Assembly (NCBI GenBank): GCA_030765055.1 | Contig: CM060947.1 | Location: 257,873,773 to 257,937,772 of the forward strand | Direction: 5' to 3' | Source of the DNA: Mantis religiosa | Taxonomy: Eukaryota; Arthropoda; Insecta; Mantodea; Mantidae | DNA length: 64,000 bases | Shown here: positions 11,287 to 22,475 of the stretch, piece by piece | How positions within the stretch are numbered: position 1 is the first letter of the stretch | How the letters are laid out: every line of letters starts with the position of its first letter | Position numbers and translations under genes: made by a program | The notes under the pieces: generated by a model | The model's input: the letters and a program-made list of their open reading frames with translations, nothing else | Database searches by the model: none | Told to the model about the DNA's origin: nothing

Positions 11287-11430
11287 AGTTGTCATCCTTT
11301 GTACTCAGCAATATAGTAATATTCATCATTTTCTAGCACTTTATTACTTTCCTCTTCATCAACATCATGATCTGTATCGGTGTCCATAGATCGAGTTTCA
11401 TTTGTCTTTATATTCGGAATCAGTTTCTAC
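11287..11430 (-). pseudogene. possible acidic C-terminal coding fragment, unrecognised
   Basis: The minus strand reads a highly acidic peptide (SMDTDTDHDVDEEESNKVL ... YYYIAEYKG-stop). It continues after a one-base shift into an upstream stretch (YEDDVLTIKDNSVETDSEY). The Asp/Glu bias over about 60 codons with one frameshift suggests an eroded coding sequence, perhaps from a transposon. I do not recognise the family, and chance is a real alternative. Confidence 0.3.
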
Positions 11431-13043
11431 AGAATTATCCTTAATGGTCAGCACATCATCTTCGTAACTAAGGCGAATACCTCCCCCTAATCCTCAGGAT
11501 TTTCCAAATCATATATTTAAGTCTTGTTAAAACCTACAATTCACAGTAGTAAAGAAAGGAACTCTCATTTACCTTGCAACAACACAACTACTTATATCAG
11601 TATTGCCTAGCAATGATGGACCCGATAGCGGGAACAATCGTAACGTGAGTTGCCGCGATGAATCTGACAGATACAACAGCACACACGTGATGACGTTTGC
11701 CTCGTTTGCCAACTTGGTATTAGGGAGAAGTGGTTGAAAGATACAGGAAACAATTACAAAGGTATGATGGAAGGTGTCCTGTCTCAGTAAGTTCTTACCT
11801 CTATTTATTACCATAATAATGAAAGAAACTTAGGCCATGTATCTCACAGATATATGCGCGACCAACGAAGGGTTAAATATATTTAAAATTTTATATTTGA
11901 ATACCATATAACTGATATGTTTTCTTTGAAAATTTAAATGTATGGTTTGAATTTTCTGGGAATGTCCTCGGAAGTCGTCTTCATTCCAGATGGCTATTGT
12001 ATAAGTAGTAAACTGTAACAGATAGACAAAATCGTACTACCCAACAAAGGTAATTCAATTTAATTATACTTATTGTTGTGTGAAATGGAAATAAGTTATT
12101 CATTTGTTACCATGGTCACAAAATGAGCACATTGCATAGAAACAGCTTTGAACTATTTGATTCTTCTTAGAGCAGTAAACATATAATCAAATAGGAATTA
12201 CTTGTCAGTTATCAAGACAAATGAACACCACTGATTTACAGCAGTTTGTAAGCTACATGAACTACAAACCCGTGTAATATTATCAGGTTTATTGCATTAC
12301 CATCAATCCTATCGCAGACAGAAATTCCAAAGTTCTTCTGCAAGACAATGCCTTTTCAAACAGATTTTATTGCAAACATTACGAGCCATATAAAACTGCA
12401 CAAGATTATTCTGCAGAGACAAGAGTTTGCTAAGATTTATGGAACAATAAAATCGTAATAAAGTGCAAGGATTCCCCCCCCCCCCATATGTGTCAAAACT
12501 TGCTAACTATCCCAATAGTAAATCACATCATTAACTGTTTCTTTAATACTCGCTTTAATGTTGGATTGGGAAATGTTTTATTAGCACTGTGGCCAAACTG
12601 CATTTAATACTATACTTTATTTACGACTTGCCATTACAACGACATGTAATGCAATAAAAGAGATTTATGTTACATTTACTTCATATTCTGTATCCAAAAG
12701 CATTTCTTTTTAACGTTTGTTCAACAAACAATTTTTACAAAACTTTAATACATTTTCTATGTATAAGGTAGAGGCCACATTACACTGGAACAATAGACTT
12801 ACCGAAAAAATTAGATTAACATAAATAGAGACAGGAAACTTATGGCCACATTCGAAGTGTGAGTACAGAGTTTGTGCGAATGTAACCTACGATTCCTTCG
12901 TAATTTAGACGCTCCTTGAGGCAGCACTGCCGACAGAATCTTTAAATTCCTTTTTTGAGTCAAACAAAGTATGTAGAAGAAGTTAAAACTCATATGACCT
13001 TGGTACAATTTATCCTTACAATCACTTGTTGCACTACAAAATA
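11431..13043. other. AT-rich intronic sequence, nothing recognised
   Basis: Includes a C run of about 12 bases near 12474-12485. No gene or named repeat. Confidence 0.35.
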
Positions 13044-13448
13044 AGAAATCCTTCCGATTTTACAAAAAAATAAAAAGAAATTGGGAACGAGAAGCATTTG
13101 TAGATTACTGCAATAGGTATAAGAGAAGGGTTAGCTTGGATGTTAACAGGAACAATATTTATAAGAGGGAAAAGAGGTAGGGAAAAGGGAATTTGTGAAT
13201 TGTGCGGGGGAAAACAAAACATCAAACACTATGTAACAGAATGCCAGGAGGTTGCAATGTGTAGAGAGAAGGTTTGGAAGGAAGAATGGGAGAAAGTGGA
13301 GAAGAGGATAGTAGCTATATAAACGTTAACGTGCAGGGAGGAAAAGAAGGTAAGAAGTATTGGTGAGTTCTTGCAGAAAGTAAAAGAACAATGGGCAAGA
13401 AATGTAAAGAATATAAGAACGGAGGATGAGGTGGAAGAAAGGAGCTAA
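13044..13448 (+). pseudogene. C-terminus of a non-LTR retrotransposon ORF2
   Basis: The reading GIREGLAWMLTGTIFIRG followed by a Cys-His finger (CELCGGKQNIKHYVTEC) and a basic tail (EFLQKVKEQWARNVKNI, stop at 13446-13448) matches the post-RT C-terminal region of LINE-type retrotransposons. It aligns with the separate fragment at 18005..19167 (GREGFAWARTGV ... CPLCEEENVYFHCILYC). A nonsense codon lies at 13320-13322 and a frameshift near 13140. The element is severely 5' truncated, as usual for LINE insertions. Exact clade not assigned. Confidence 0.7.
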
Positions 13449-13826
13449 TTACGTATGAAGGAGGCATGAAAGTTAAGAGCTACCTGGCAGAGTAGAACAC
13501 CAAGGTGTCATGTAAGACAAGGTAGTAACAAGGAAAATACAAATAAATTGTAAAGAATATAAGAAAGGAAGGTGGGGAAGGGGCTAATTAAGTAACAAAG
13601 AGGCATGGAAGTTAAGAGCTACCTGGCAGAATAGAAGACCAGGATGTAACGTAAGCCAAGGTAGCAACAATGTAAAGACAAATAAATGTAAAGTATATAA
13701 GAAAGGAAGGTGACGGGAAGGGCCTAATTAAGTGACAAGGAGGCATGAAGTTCAAGAGCTACCTGGCAGAGTAGAAGACCAGGGTGTCAGCTAAGCCAAA
13801 GTAGCATCAAAGTAAAGCAAATAAAT
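13404..13826 (+). repeat. three 138-146-bp tandem repeats spanning the LINE stop codon and 3' UTR
   Basis: Units begin GTAAAGAATATAAGAA at 13404, 13550 and 13688. Each contains GGGCTAATTAAGT (the stop codon region), GAGCTACCTGGCAGA and ends ACAAATAAAT. The first unit overlaps the last ~15 codons of the ORF, so the duplication took in coding end plus 3' UTR. Confidence 0.85.
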
Positions 13827-13867
13827 GTAGCCAAGAGCTGTAAATTGTTCAATTTAATGCAGATTAA

Positions 13868-13904
13868 AACTCTAATCTAATCTAATCTAATCTAATCTAA
13901 TCTA
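13868..13904 (+). repeat. (CTAAT)n tail of the LINE insertion
   Basis: Six to seven CTAAT repeats directly follow the 3' UTR. Short tandem tails in place of poly(A) are typical of several non-LTR clades, so this marks the 3' end of the insertion. Confidence 0.8.
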
Positions 13905-14050
13905 CTTCAAGGTAAACATTATCTTATTCTAATTACAAGTGAATACAGTAGACTTTAAGTGATAGTCAAATGTTTTATATACATGACTTTCCCTGTTCTT
14001 TTACAATGGTTTGTTCCTCTATTTACTTCAGGATAAACATAATTAAATTC
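13903..14050 (-). repeat. 121-bp satellite unit and part of a second
   Basis: Starts CTACTTCAAGGTAAACATTA and continues through AGACTTTAAGTGATAGTCAA and TATATACATGACTTTC. This is the inverted orientation relative to 42925..43385. It abuts the LINE tail directly. Confidence 0.8.
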
Positions 14051-14224
14051 GTATTTATTTTCATATAGCATACTTCTATTTATTGCAACTTAATACAGTG
14101 TTTGAACTCAATTAAGCCATGTCATTTGTAACACATGATCTCTCTTAAACTTGTTATTCATCTCTTCTCTCTCTCACACACACGCGCGCACATATAATTA
14201 TTCATATATACATACATAATTATA

Positions 14225-15060
14225 TAATATCATCGAAGTTGTCATCAAAATATCCATCTATACTGTAATAGGCTTTGCTTAAGAAGAATTTAGTCAGTTT
14301 AGATTTAAACTTAGCACCTGACAGTATTTTTTACTCTTTCCGGAAGCTTATTAAGTAGACTTTGACCAAAGTATTGGGGCTTATGTTCAAGAAGTTTTAG
14401 CCTGTGACCTTTAACTATATAGTTAATCTTTCCCCTTGTTTAATATGTGCGGACATCGAAATTTGTGGAGGTTATATTCTTGTTATGTACAAAAAGTATT
14501 GTTAGCCGAAAAAATATGCAGGGAAGAGTAATTATGTTGAATTTTTTTTTTAATACGGCCTGCATGAACTCGTACGTGTTATGTTTGCCAGGTATCTGAT
14601 AGTCCTTTTCTATAGGGGAATACTTCTGTTAAAGTTTAATTTGGAAGTGTGTCCCTACAGCTCGTTGCCAAAAGAAATGTGTGAATATATTAATGCAAAA
14701 TATACTAACTTACTAGTATCTACTGTGAGAAATTGGCTAATTATCACAACACAGAAAGTCCCGAGCTACATTTACTTTCTTGATTTTCAATGTGGTTTTT
14801 CGAAGTTAACTTGTCATCAAGGATTAAACCTAAAATATTTAAACTTTTCACACACTAGTCTAGACTATTGCCTACATTAAGCTGAGGTTTGAAAGGACGT
14901 CTCTTAAAATCAAATAGAATTAATTCGCTTTTTTATGTGAATTGACTTTAAGTGATAGTCAAATGTTTTAAAACTGGTTCTCTAGGTGATGTAATTCTCT
15001 TTGTATGTCCAAGTTATAAAATGACAAATGACGACTTCTTGCTGGAGGAACGTAGAAACT
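14225..15060 (-). pseudogene. Jockey-like reverse transcriptase fragment
   Basis: Minus-strand conceptual reading across several frames gives the RT thumb and C-terminal region of a Jockey-like non-LTR retrotransposon: KSLNILGLILDDKLT, VDTSKLVYFALIYSHISFG, LQKRTIRYLA, VHNKNI and LLNKLPERVKN. Multiple frameshifts and stops; no 5' portion of the element is present. Clade assignment rests on motif order and is moderately secure. Confidence 0.65.
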
Positions 15061-15271
15061 ATACAAATTCAAACGAAACACAGGGAATATCTTAGAAACG
15101 GTCAACTCTACAGAAATATGTTATATTTGTACCATTTAACACGCTTAAAAATTGTATTATAGTAGGATTATGTGTATCATCTTGCGGTTTAGCAATATTA
15201 CTGGCAATAAGAGCTGTAAGGCGTGATTTTGAGGTTTGCAGTGAAGGTAGCCTAAAAATCTATTAATTTTA

Positions 15272-16595
15272 CGAGGTATGCTTTTTAAATCAGTACCGTT
15301 TTGCGATTCCACCGCCGAAGCGCTACGGTCGGCGTTCCGCGCATGCGCGCTGGTTATCTACATCTCATGTCTAAGCACTGACGCCATTACAGTCTGATTA
15401 TTCCTTGTATACGTTGGTTACTGAGTGTTTAAGATGCCTCCGACAATCGTGAGTACCGCCGATTGTGAAGTACGGGCTGTTACACGATTTCTTAGTGCTA
15501 AAGGCGTAAAACCGATCTATATTCATCGTGAGATCTGTGAAGTTTACGGACAAAACATTATGAGTGATGTACTGGTATGGAAATATGTGAGAGCATTTAA
15601 AGATGGCCGCACAAATGTACATGATGAAGAACGGAGTCGGCGTCCTTCGGTCGTTACTCAAGATTTGGTGCAGAAAGTGGACGAAAAGATTACTGAAAAC
15701 GGACGCTTTACAATTTCATCATTGTGCGACTAGTTTCCTCAATATTCTCGGAGTGTTTTGTATCGCATTGTGACCGAGAACTGTACAGGAAATCGTGTTC
15801 ATGTTGGGTTCCGAAAATGTTGACGGATTTGCACAAAACCAAACGTTTAGGCTTTACATTGACTTTCCTTGAGCGGCACCACAATGAAGGTGAAGATTTT
15901 TTAGACCAAATTGTTACTGGTGACGAAACATGGGTGGCCTACATCACAGCAGAATCGAAGCAACAATCCATGGAATGGCGACATTCATCATCGCCCTAAA
16001 AGTGAAGTTTAAGCAAACAATTTCTGCCCGGAAAATCATGTACACAGCTTTTATGGGACAGAAAAGATGTATTGCTAGTGGAGTTGCTGCCTCGTAATGA
16101 GACAATCAATGCAGCGTCTTAATGTGAGACATTGATCAGCGCCGTGCAATCCAGAACAAAGAACGTGGCAAGTTGAGTAAGGGTATCGTTTTGCTACATG
16201 ACAATGCCCGTCCACATGTGGCTAATTGGACCAAAGATCTTATCAAATCTTTTCAATGAGAAACTCTAAATTACCATCCATACAGTCCTGATCTGGCGCC
16301 CAGCGACTACCATTTGATCCTGCACTTGAAGAAACATCTGGGTGGTCAGCATCTTCAAGGCGATAACGAAGTCAAAACAGTTGTGGTACAGTGGTTAACA
16401 CGTCAGGCGGCAGAATTTTATGAGCAGGGTATTCAAAAACTGGTGCCACGTTATGACAAGTGCCTCAGTATTCACGGAAATTATGTAGAAAAGTAGATTA
16501 AGGTATAGGCTTTGATGTAAAAATAAAATTATTGTGATATCTATGCACGTCTTTTTTTAATTCCCAAACGGTACTGACTTAAAAAGCATGCCTCG
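15272..16595 (+). mobile_element. full-length mariner-type transposon with CGAGGTATGC ends
   Basis: Terminal inverted repeats of about 30 bp (CGAGGTATGCTTTTTAAATC at left, complement of GACTTAAAAAGCATGCCTCG at right) are flanked by TA at 15270-15271 and 16596-16597. 1324 bp, the usual mariner size. Confidence 0.92.
15434..16496 (+). pseudogene. mariner transposase pseudogene
   Basis: Starts MPPTIVSTADCEVRAVTRFL (ATG at 15434, preceded by an in-frame GTG that is less likely) and ends NYVEK-stop. Domains: HTH (VKPIYIHREICEVYGQN), GRP-like linker (RRPSVVTQD), catalytic Asp in TGDETW (15922), Asp in HDNARPH (16199) and Asp in PDLAPSDY (16305). All three catalytic Asp survive, but stops at 15731 and near 15998, and frameshifts near 15770, 16060 and 16250, break the frame. 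A relatively recent but dead DD34D mariner. Confidence 0.88.
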
Positions 16596-16597
16596 TA

Positions 16598-17698
16598 TAT
16601 TTTAAGAAAATCAACATTTTTGAAAAAATTATTCATATAAATCACAAACTACGTACATTATAATCATATTTATTACTCAGGTGACTTTTCATTTTAGAGG
16701 TATTCCTAGACATTTGCGTTTTCTGTTTACAGGGTGTCTCAAAATGAATATATCCTATGAAATATCGCTGTTCAATTTGAGTTCAAAACAATATATTTTA
16801 TATTTACTAGTAACTATGTACAGGGGCAAATATGTCTCATCAAGCCCCAAATAGCGCTTTTTCTGAGCTTTTTAGGGTTACTAGCTACACCATTATCAAG
16901 CACAAAGTCAAGAATGAAAGAAGAATGTCGACAATGGCGGTTCACGAGGCGTGTGTACATGATTGCACCAAACATGGTGGCGTAGGGTACAAATCAATCT
17001 GCTAGGCTGTGAGCGATTAAAATCACTGTGGGATCCTACTAAACCATCCATTTATTCCCCGTCAATCAATCTATGTGGAAATGTTCATCTATCTTTTCTC
17101 TTGGATCGTAATTCGTCAGTTCGGAATTTAGAGCTTGTTTTTCTGGCTGCTACAACTATCTCTGCTGTGAGCTTTGCGTAATGTGTTGCATTTAATTTAC
17201 ATCCAATATTTCTGCTGCGTGAAGAACTGATCTGTTTTGGCGCTTTATTGAAAGAAGCAACTTAAAATACTGGTATAGAACGCCTTTTAAAGTTAACCAG
17301 AAGAAGAAAAATATATCATTTTATTCAACTTGAGTCTTCCAACATTAAGTCGAACAACACGATGAACAAAATGATGACAGTTTCTTCTGGGTTTTACAAA
17401 TATAGTTTAAATAACATAAGCACATTCATCTATGTCCATTTGCAAATATGAAGCTTAAATATTATATGTTCCTATATGTCCAACTGTACATATGAAAGGG
17501 AAATCTGCTCCCAATTTTTGCTTTTCCATCTAGCTGCACCAGGTTTACTTACAGCTCCCTTCTTTTCGTTAATTCTACTCACCGGCTTAGGCCAACATGA
17601 GTTAACAGTACACTACACCACAGGAAAAGCAAATAACTTGCAGATACACCTATTTCATTATTTCAAACGGACTGTAAACAAATGTTAGTAATGGATAG
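16598..17698. other. intronic sequence, nothing firmly recognised
   Basis: A repeat-like start ACAGGGTGTCTCAAAATGA at about 16731 resembles the end of many insect DNA elements, but I found no partner terminus and no transposase motif. Confidence 0.35.
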
Positions 17699-17937
17699 AT
17701 TCAACATGAAAAATTCAATGCCATGGCCGGGATTAGAATCACGGATCTCCTGGTTTCCGTCCAGTCGCTCTTAACCTTTGAGCTACCATGGCCAACGTTC
17801 CGTCTTGACATTAAATTCTCCATTTGACTCGTATATTTCCCCGGTAAACCACTAGGGGCTCTCGCATCCGAGATACACCGTTTGTGGCGACTTTCTATCG
17901 TAAGTACTTGAGTCCCAGGCTTCAACATTTAACTCTA
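17699..17937 (-). mobile_element. tRNA-like composite repeat, family C
   Basis: On the minus strand, 17792..17720 forms a 73-nt tRNA-like sequence. It has a 7-bp acceptor-like stem (GCCATGG / CCATGGC), D-arm-like GCTC...GAGC, an anticodon-like arm ACTGG-ACGGAAA-CCAGG, and a B-box-like GATTCTAATCC. It is embedded in a longer conserved repeat (CACTAGGGGCTCTCGCATCC and TACTTGAGTCCCAGGCTTC). A near-identical copy lies at 43533..43770. The tRNA-like part is a repeat component, not a functional tRNA gene. Confidence 0.75.
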
Positions 17938-18004
17938 TACGAGTATAACTTTATACGTATAACTTTATAACTTTTACACATTTTGCCATTTCACCTATGC
18001 CACT

Positions 18005-19167
18005 CTACATTTTTCTCTTAATTGTTCTCAGCCATCTCTCTTTAACTTTCCCTAAATAATTCCCCATATCTCTCCTGTGTTTCCCCTTTTACTGACAATT
18101 TTTTTCTAATTCCTACTCCACCCCCCGAATTGTCTCATTTACGTAGCCAGGCCTGCTCTCTCCATATCTTTGTTTGACTACATTATAATATACAATGGAA
18201 ATCTGCATTCTCTTCTCCACACAATGGATATTTATCTAGCTTCCTCTCTTGACTTATACCTTTCTGTCCCATTTGCGTAGCCAAGCCCGCTCTCTCCATA
18301 TCTTTGTTTGACTACAATATAATATACAATGGAAGTCTGCATTCTCTTCTCCACACAATGGACATTTATCTAGCTTCCTCTCTTGACCTATACCTTTCAG
18401 TCCCTTTTACGTAGCTAAGCCTGCTCTCTCCATATCTTTGTTTGACTACAATATAATATGCAATGGGAATCTGCCTTCTCTTCTCCACACAATGGACATT
18501 TATCTAGCTCCCTATCTTGACCTATACCTTTCTGTCCCATTTACGTAGCCAAGCCCGCTCTCTCCATATCTTTGTTTGACTACAATATAATATACAATGG
18601 AAGTCAGCATTCTCTTCTCCACACAATGGACATTTATCTAGCTCCCTCTCTTGACCTATAGCTTTCTGTCCCTTTTACGTAGCTAAGCCTGCTCTCTCCA
18701 TATCTTTGTTTGACTACAATATAATATACAATGGGAATCTGCCTTCTCTTCTCCACACAATGGACATTTATCTAGCTCCCTATCTTGACCTATACCTTTC
18801 TGTCTCATTTACGTAGCCAAGCCTGCTCTCTCCATATCTTTGTTTGACTACAATATAATATACAATGGAAATATACATTCTCTTCTTCACACAATGGGCA
18901 TTTATCTAGCTCTCTCTCTTGACCTATACCTTTCAAGTTTCTCACTCCTGTTCTCGCCCAGGCAAAACCTTCTCGCCCTAACTGATTACATATGTCTATA
19001 TATCCTCCCCTCCCCTGAGTTGTTTTTATTTCTCTATACAATCTACGTGAGCTTTTGTCACTTGTATTGGCGAAAATATCTTGTATGTCAATATCTTCTA
19101 ATGTTAGCTTAACTTCTTTCCAGAAGCCTTGATACCCATACTCTGTATTTATCCAAGAATGACCCAT
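18005..19167 (-). pseudogene. C-terminus of a second non-LTR retrotransposon ORF, internally amplified
   Basis: The minus strand reads SRRLYREIKTTQGRGGYIDI, GREGFAWARTGVRNLKGI, then a Cys-His finger CPLCEEENVYFHCILYC and IWREQAWLRK. After six tandem copies of the finger segment it resumes with YGELFRESKERWLRTIKRKM and a stop at 18005-18007. The order of motifs matches the fragment at 13044..13448. The unit length (134 bp) is not a multiple of three, so the amplification destroyed the frame. Confidence 0.7.
18131..18934 (-). repeat. six 134-bp tandem repeats of the LINE zinc-finger segment
   Basis: Unit starts (TGTCCCATTTACGTAGC-type) fall at 18131, 18265, 18399, 18533, 18667 and 18801, an exact 134-bp period, and the array ends at 18934. 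Each contains CTCTCCATATCTTTG and TTCTCCACACAATGGACA. Adjacent units are very similar, and alternating variants (CCTCTCTTGAC versus CCTATCTTGAC) suggest expansion of a two-unit higher-order block. Confidence 0.9.
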
Positions 19168-20246
19168 ACCTATCTATTTCAACACGTCATTCATTTTATG
19201 CGCCCAGGACCCAATCCCAGTTATTTCTCTTTTGAATATGGAAACATTCTTTGATAATATTGCCATCTTCCAAAACTTTTTTGTATGCGGACCGTTAGAG
19301 AAAGCGTCTCTGATATTAGGTCAGAAACTGGAAATTCTGAACACTGATCTCTAGTGGGGATAGGTACCAACCAGTGAAAAATTGATGTTTGTGCATGTGA
19401 TTTTGTAAACTCCAAAATATACCTAGAGTGTTAATAGTTCAAAGTGATGGCAGAAAGTAGCTTTTCTAGTGAGAGCACTTTGGTACTGAGTTCTAGGTGA
19501 GACGGAAGCGTATGCGGCGCAGCCTAACAAGTACACTTCCGCGCCATGCATAGAGACAAAGTGCAATATCTAACAATCTCTCCAGTGAGAGTTAACAAAA
19601 AGAGCAATACATAGGGAAGACGATAAATATATCCAGCTCACTATGCAGTGCTTCACATCACAATATTGACAGTGACGCTAAACACAGCAACCACAGCGAC
19701 GACGACTTTGCGGTGGCGAGCAAAGCAACCTAAGGGCAACAATAGACTTCTGTCTACGATATTCGAGGTGTCATCATTAAACCCACAACCAGACAGGACG
19801 CACCCACTCCTGAAGTACAGATGAGAGTTCTTATGCGGGAGGTGCATGTCACCTCGAACCAGTTACAATCTCCCTTTCTTAACCTCCTCACGCCAGCAAT
19901 CCCTGCGAGGCTTTGAGCACAAGGGATAGCACGACGTGGTTCGCTACGGACCGGACCGCCTCATTCTAGATAGCAGCACTAAGATCTGCCGCAACATTTC
20001 AATGCTCTTTTAGAGAAAAAGCTGCCAAAAACCAATCATAATTGGCAAAAGACAGGCCACCATGCTGATAAAGCAGGAAAGAGGACTTTTAAATGGTCAC
20101 GCCCCGAACATTTAAACCTTGCACTAGACATTTAAAAATGGCGGAAATTAAAAAGTTGTTAACTGAATAAAGAAAGGTTAGGGGAACATTTGTATGTTTT
20201 TCTTTAATTTACGTCTCTCCCAACGTTAAGTTATATTTTCAACAAA
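19168..20246. other. intronic sequence, nothing recognised
   Basis: A locally GC-richer stretch (19490-19990) stands out from the AT-rich surroundings and may be an old insertion. No family assigned. Confidence 0.35.
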
Positions 20247-20322
20247 CAGACGTCCACGCAGAACCTTCAACACCATCCAACGCTACCTAATCCTCCTTCA
20301 GGATTGGTGCACGCTTTGGCGA

Positions 20323-20877
20323 TTGTCCATTAATACGAAGAAAAGCCAAGATATATTGTTCACCAAGCGCCGCTTTCCCGCCAATTTCCCCAAATTTACC
20401 TACTTCGGGCAAGGGATCAGGTGGGAGAATTCACTCAAATACTTTGGAGTCAGGCTGAACAAGGGCCTAACTTTTCGGGAACACATCCAGGAGCAAGCTC
20501 ATTGGTGGTGTGGTGCCGTGGCATCACTATACACTGTGCTTCGGTCTGCGATTTCTGTTTCCCTAAAGTTGCGCCTATTTATTGCTCTGCTCCTCCCTGT
20601 CATGCTCTATGCGTGTGAAGTCTGGGGTATGGCCGCAGGGTCAAACCTAGTTCTGCTCCAACGTGCACAGAATAAATGTCTTCGGATTATTTATTCTGAA
20701 TGCACAAGGTTCCCCGTGGGTCTACTTCACGAGGCTTCATCCCTCCGATATGTGGAGGATGAAATTAGGCGCCGGGCGACAAAATTCTCCGAGGGTTTGC
20801 CCCAACATCTGAGCGCCCTCGTCAGATCCCTTGGGGATTATGTACCTCGCGAACGTCGCTTAAAGCGATACCGTTAA
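20323..20877 (+). pseudogene. RT thumb/connection fragment of the I-like element
   Basis: Readable from about 20250 (LILLQDWCTLWRLSINTKKS) through KYFGVRLNKGLTFREHIQ, LRLFIALLLPVMLYACEVWG and LQRAQNKCLRIIYS, to a stop at 20875. These are the canonical palm-end/thumb motifs of non-LTR RTs. The catalytic FADD region is upstream of the truncation and absent. Confidence 0.8.
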
Positions 20878-21089
20878 CCCCGCATGTCGTGCGGTCATTA
20901 CCGGTAACCACATGATCCCCAACCCTGCCTAAACTGAATTTCAGCATTCCAAAATTTATTCTGGAAAACTCAAAATTATACATATTTCTTCTTCCTAGTC
21001 CATTAACTAATCCACCAGCGGTGTACGCTGTCTGTAGCACCCGGTTCATCATTCCCTGAGGAGCTGGGCCGCTACCCTAACTATGTTCC

Positions 21090-21893
21090 GGTCTTTACAG
21101 ACGGTTCTCAGCTATGTAGCACTACGGGTTGCGCTTTTTCATTAACAGTGAGGCTCATAAATTTCGACTTCTGGACTCCACTTCGGTCTTCTCAGCAGAG
21201 CTGTATGCCATCTTCTATTTGCTCCTTTTTATTTGCAAGTTAGCTCCTGGCTCTTTTATTGTCTGCACTGACTCTCTGAGTGCTCTTCAGGCCTTGCAAC
21301 AGCACACTGCCGCTCACTCCCTTGTTTTAAAAATACAGGCCCAGATCTCGCAAATGCTCAGTCGAGGATACCATTTTGTTTTTATTTGGACCCCAGGCCA
21401 TGTTGGCATTTCCGGGAACGAGGAGGCGGACGCGGCTGCTAAGTCCGCTTGCCGTTTGCCCCGGAGTTTAACAACTACGGTGCCATACCAGGATGTGCAA
21501 AGTTTTTTCCGTCGCCAACTCCTATCTGCTTGGCGGCAATCCTGCACAGCTTTAGAAGGCACACAACTCCGGGCGATAAAGGAGAGCGTACAACCCTGGC
21601 TAACTTCATGCAGGGATAACCGGCGGGCCGAGGTGATACTCACCCGGCTGAGAATTGGACACACACGAGCGACTCATGGCCATCTGTTAAGAGGGGAACC
21701 GGCCCCTGTGTGTGCTCCGTGTGCAGTACGCCTCTCTGTGCGGCATATATTAATCGAATGCCCGCAGTACGCCAGAGCTCGCCAGTCTTTGGGCTTGGGA
21801 GCTAACTTGTGCAGTATTTTAGGGGACGACCCAGTGGCCGTGGTTAAGGCACTGCGGTTTGTTTCAGAAATAGGTTTTAACAAACAAGTCTAA
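21090..21893 (+). pseudogene. RNase H and C-terminal domain of the I-like element
   Basis: The RNase H active-site residues are all visible: Asp in VFTDGS (about 21095, in a frame shifted relative to the rest), Glu in FSAELYAIFY, Asp in VCTDSLSALQAL, and His/Asp in WTPGHVGISGNEEADAAA. These are followed by a Cys-His motif (CAPCAVRLSVRHILIEC) near 21715-21765. From 21129 to 21893 the frame is open. The host-derived domain order RT-RNase H-CCHC is intact apart from one frameshift near 21130. Confidence 0.82.
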
Positions 21894-22261
21894 CTTGTAT
21901 TTTATGTTTATTAATTTTAGAGATTTTAAATTACTAGTTTTTAGATGGTTTTTATGTGCTTTTAATGGTTGAGTGTTTTATTTTTATTGTACCTTTTTAG
22001 CTAAATTTTTGTAGGTTTTAGGTTTTAGTATTGACGTCGGGTCCAAATGACCTTGCTGTCGACGGGCCCTAAAACACCACACACTCACTCACTCACTCAC
22101 TCCCTGAGGAGCAACAAGCTACCTCCCTTCACTACCCCCACTTAATCTACACCCGTCATTCTTCAACACCCACATCCCGCCACTACGTGGTAAAGCTCTT
22201 CCCAAAGCAGGTACACGATTTGACCACCCTTCGGGGTGTTCCAAACAGCTCGCCAGCATGG

Positions 22262-22475
22262 AGAGTTAAGTTATATCGGACGGTGAATAAATTGGGTGAA
22301 ATGGTGCTAAAATGAGTCCAGGGTCCTTGGAGCTTAGAGTTACCTGACATTCGTCTTGAAGGATAGGGGAAAACCCTGGAAAAATCGTATCTGGGTAACT
22401 CACCCTGACCAGGATTCGAACTCGGGACCTCTTGAACGTGAGGCAGACATGCTACCATCTAGCTACCGAGGCGGG
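22262..22475 (-). mobile_element. SINE family A, single copy
   Basis: Inverted copy of the SINE at 3996..4222. The head ends GCCTCGGTAGCTAGATGGTAG (minus strand), with B-box-like GAGTTCGAATCC and tail CTCTAAGCTCCAAGGACCC. It begins about 160 bp after the I-like element's tail; 22102..22261 is unassigned. Confidence 0.88.

Larger units (their letters stand above)
20247..22101 (+). mobile_element. 5'-truncated non-LTR retrotransposon with RNase H (I-like group)
   Basis: Contains the end of RT, a connecting region, an RNase H domain, a C-terminal Cys/His motif and a 3' UTR (TTGACGTCGGGTCCAAATG, CGACGGGCCCTAAAACACC) ending in (ACTC)n at about 22079-22101. An RNase H after RT places it in the I/LOA/R1-type non-LTR groups (established knowledge). 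Only 1.85 kb is present, so it is a typical 5'-truncated insertion. Confidence 0.8.
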
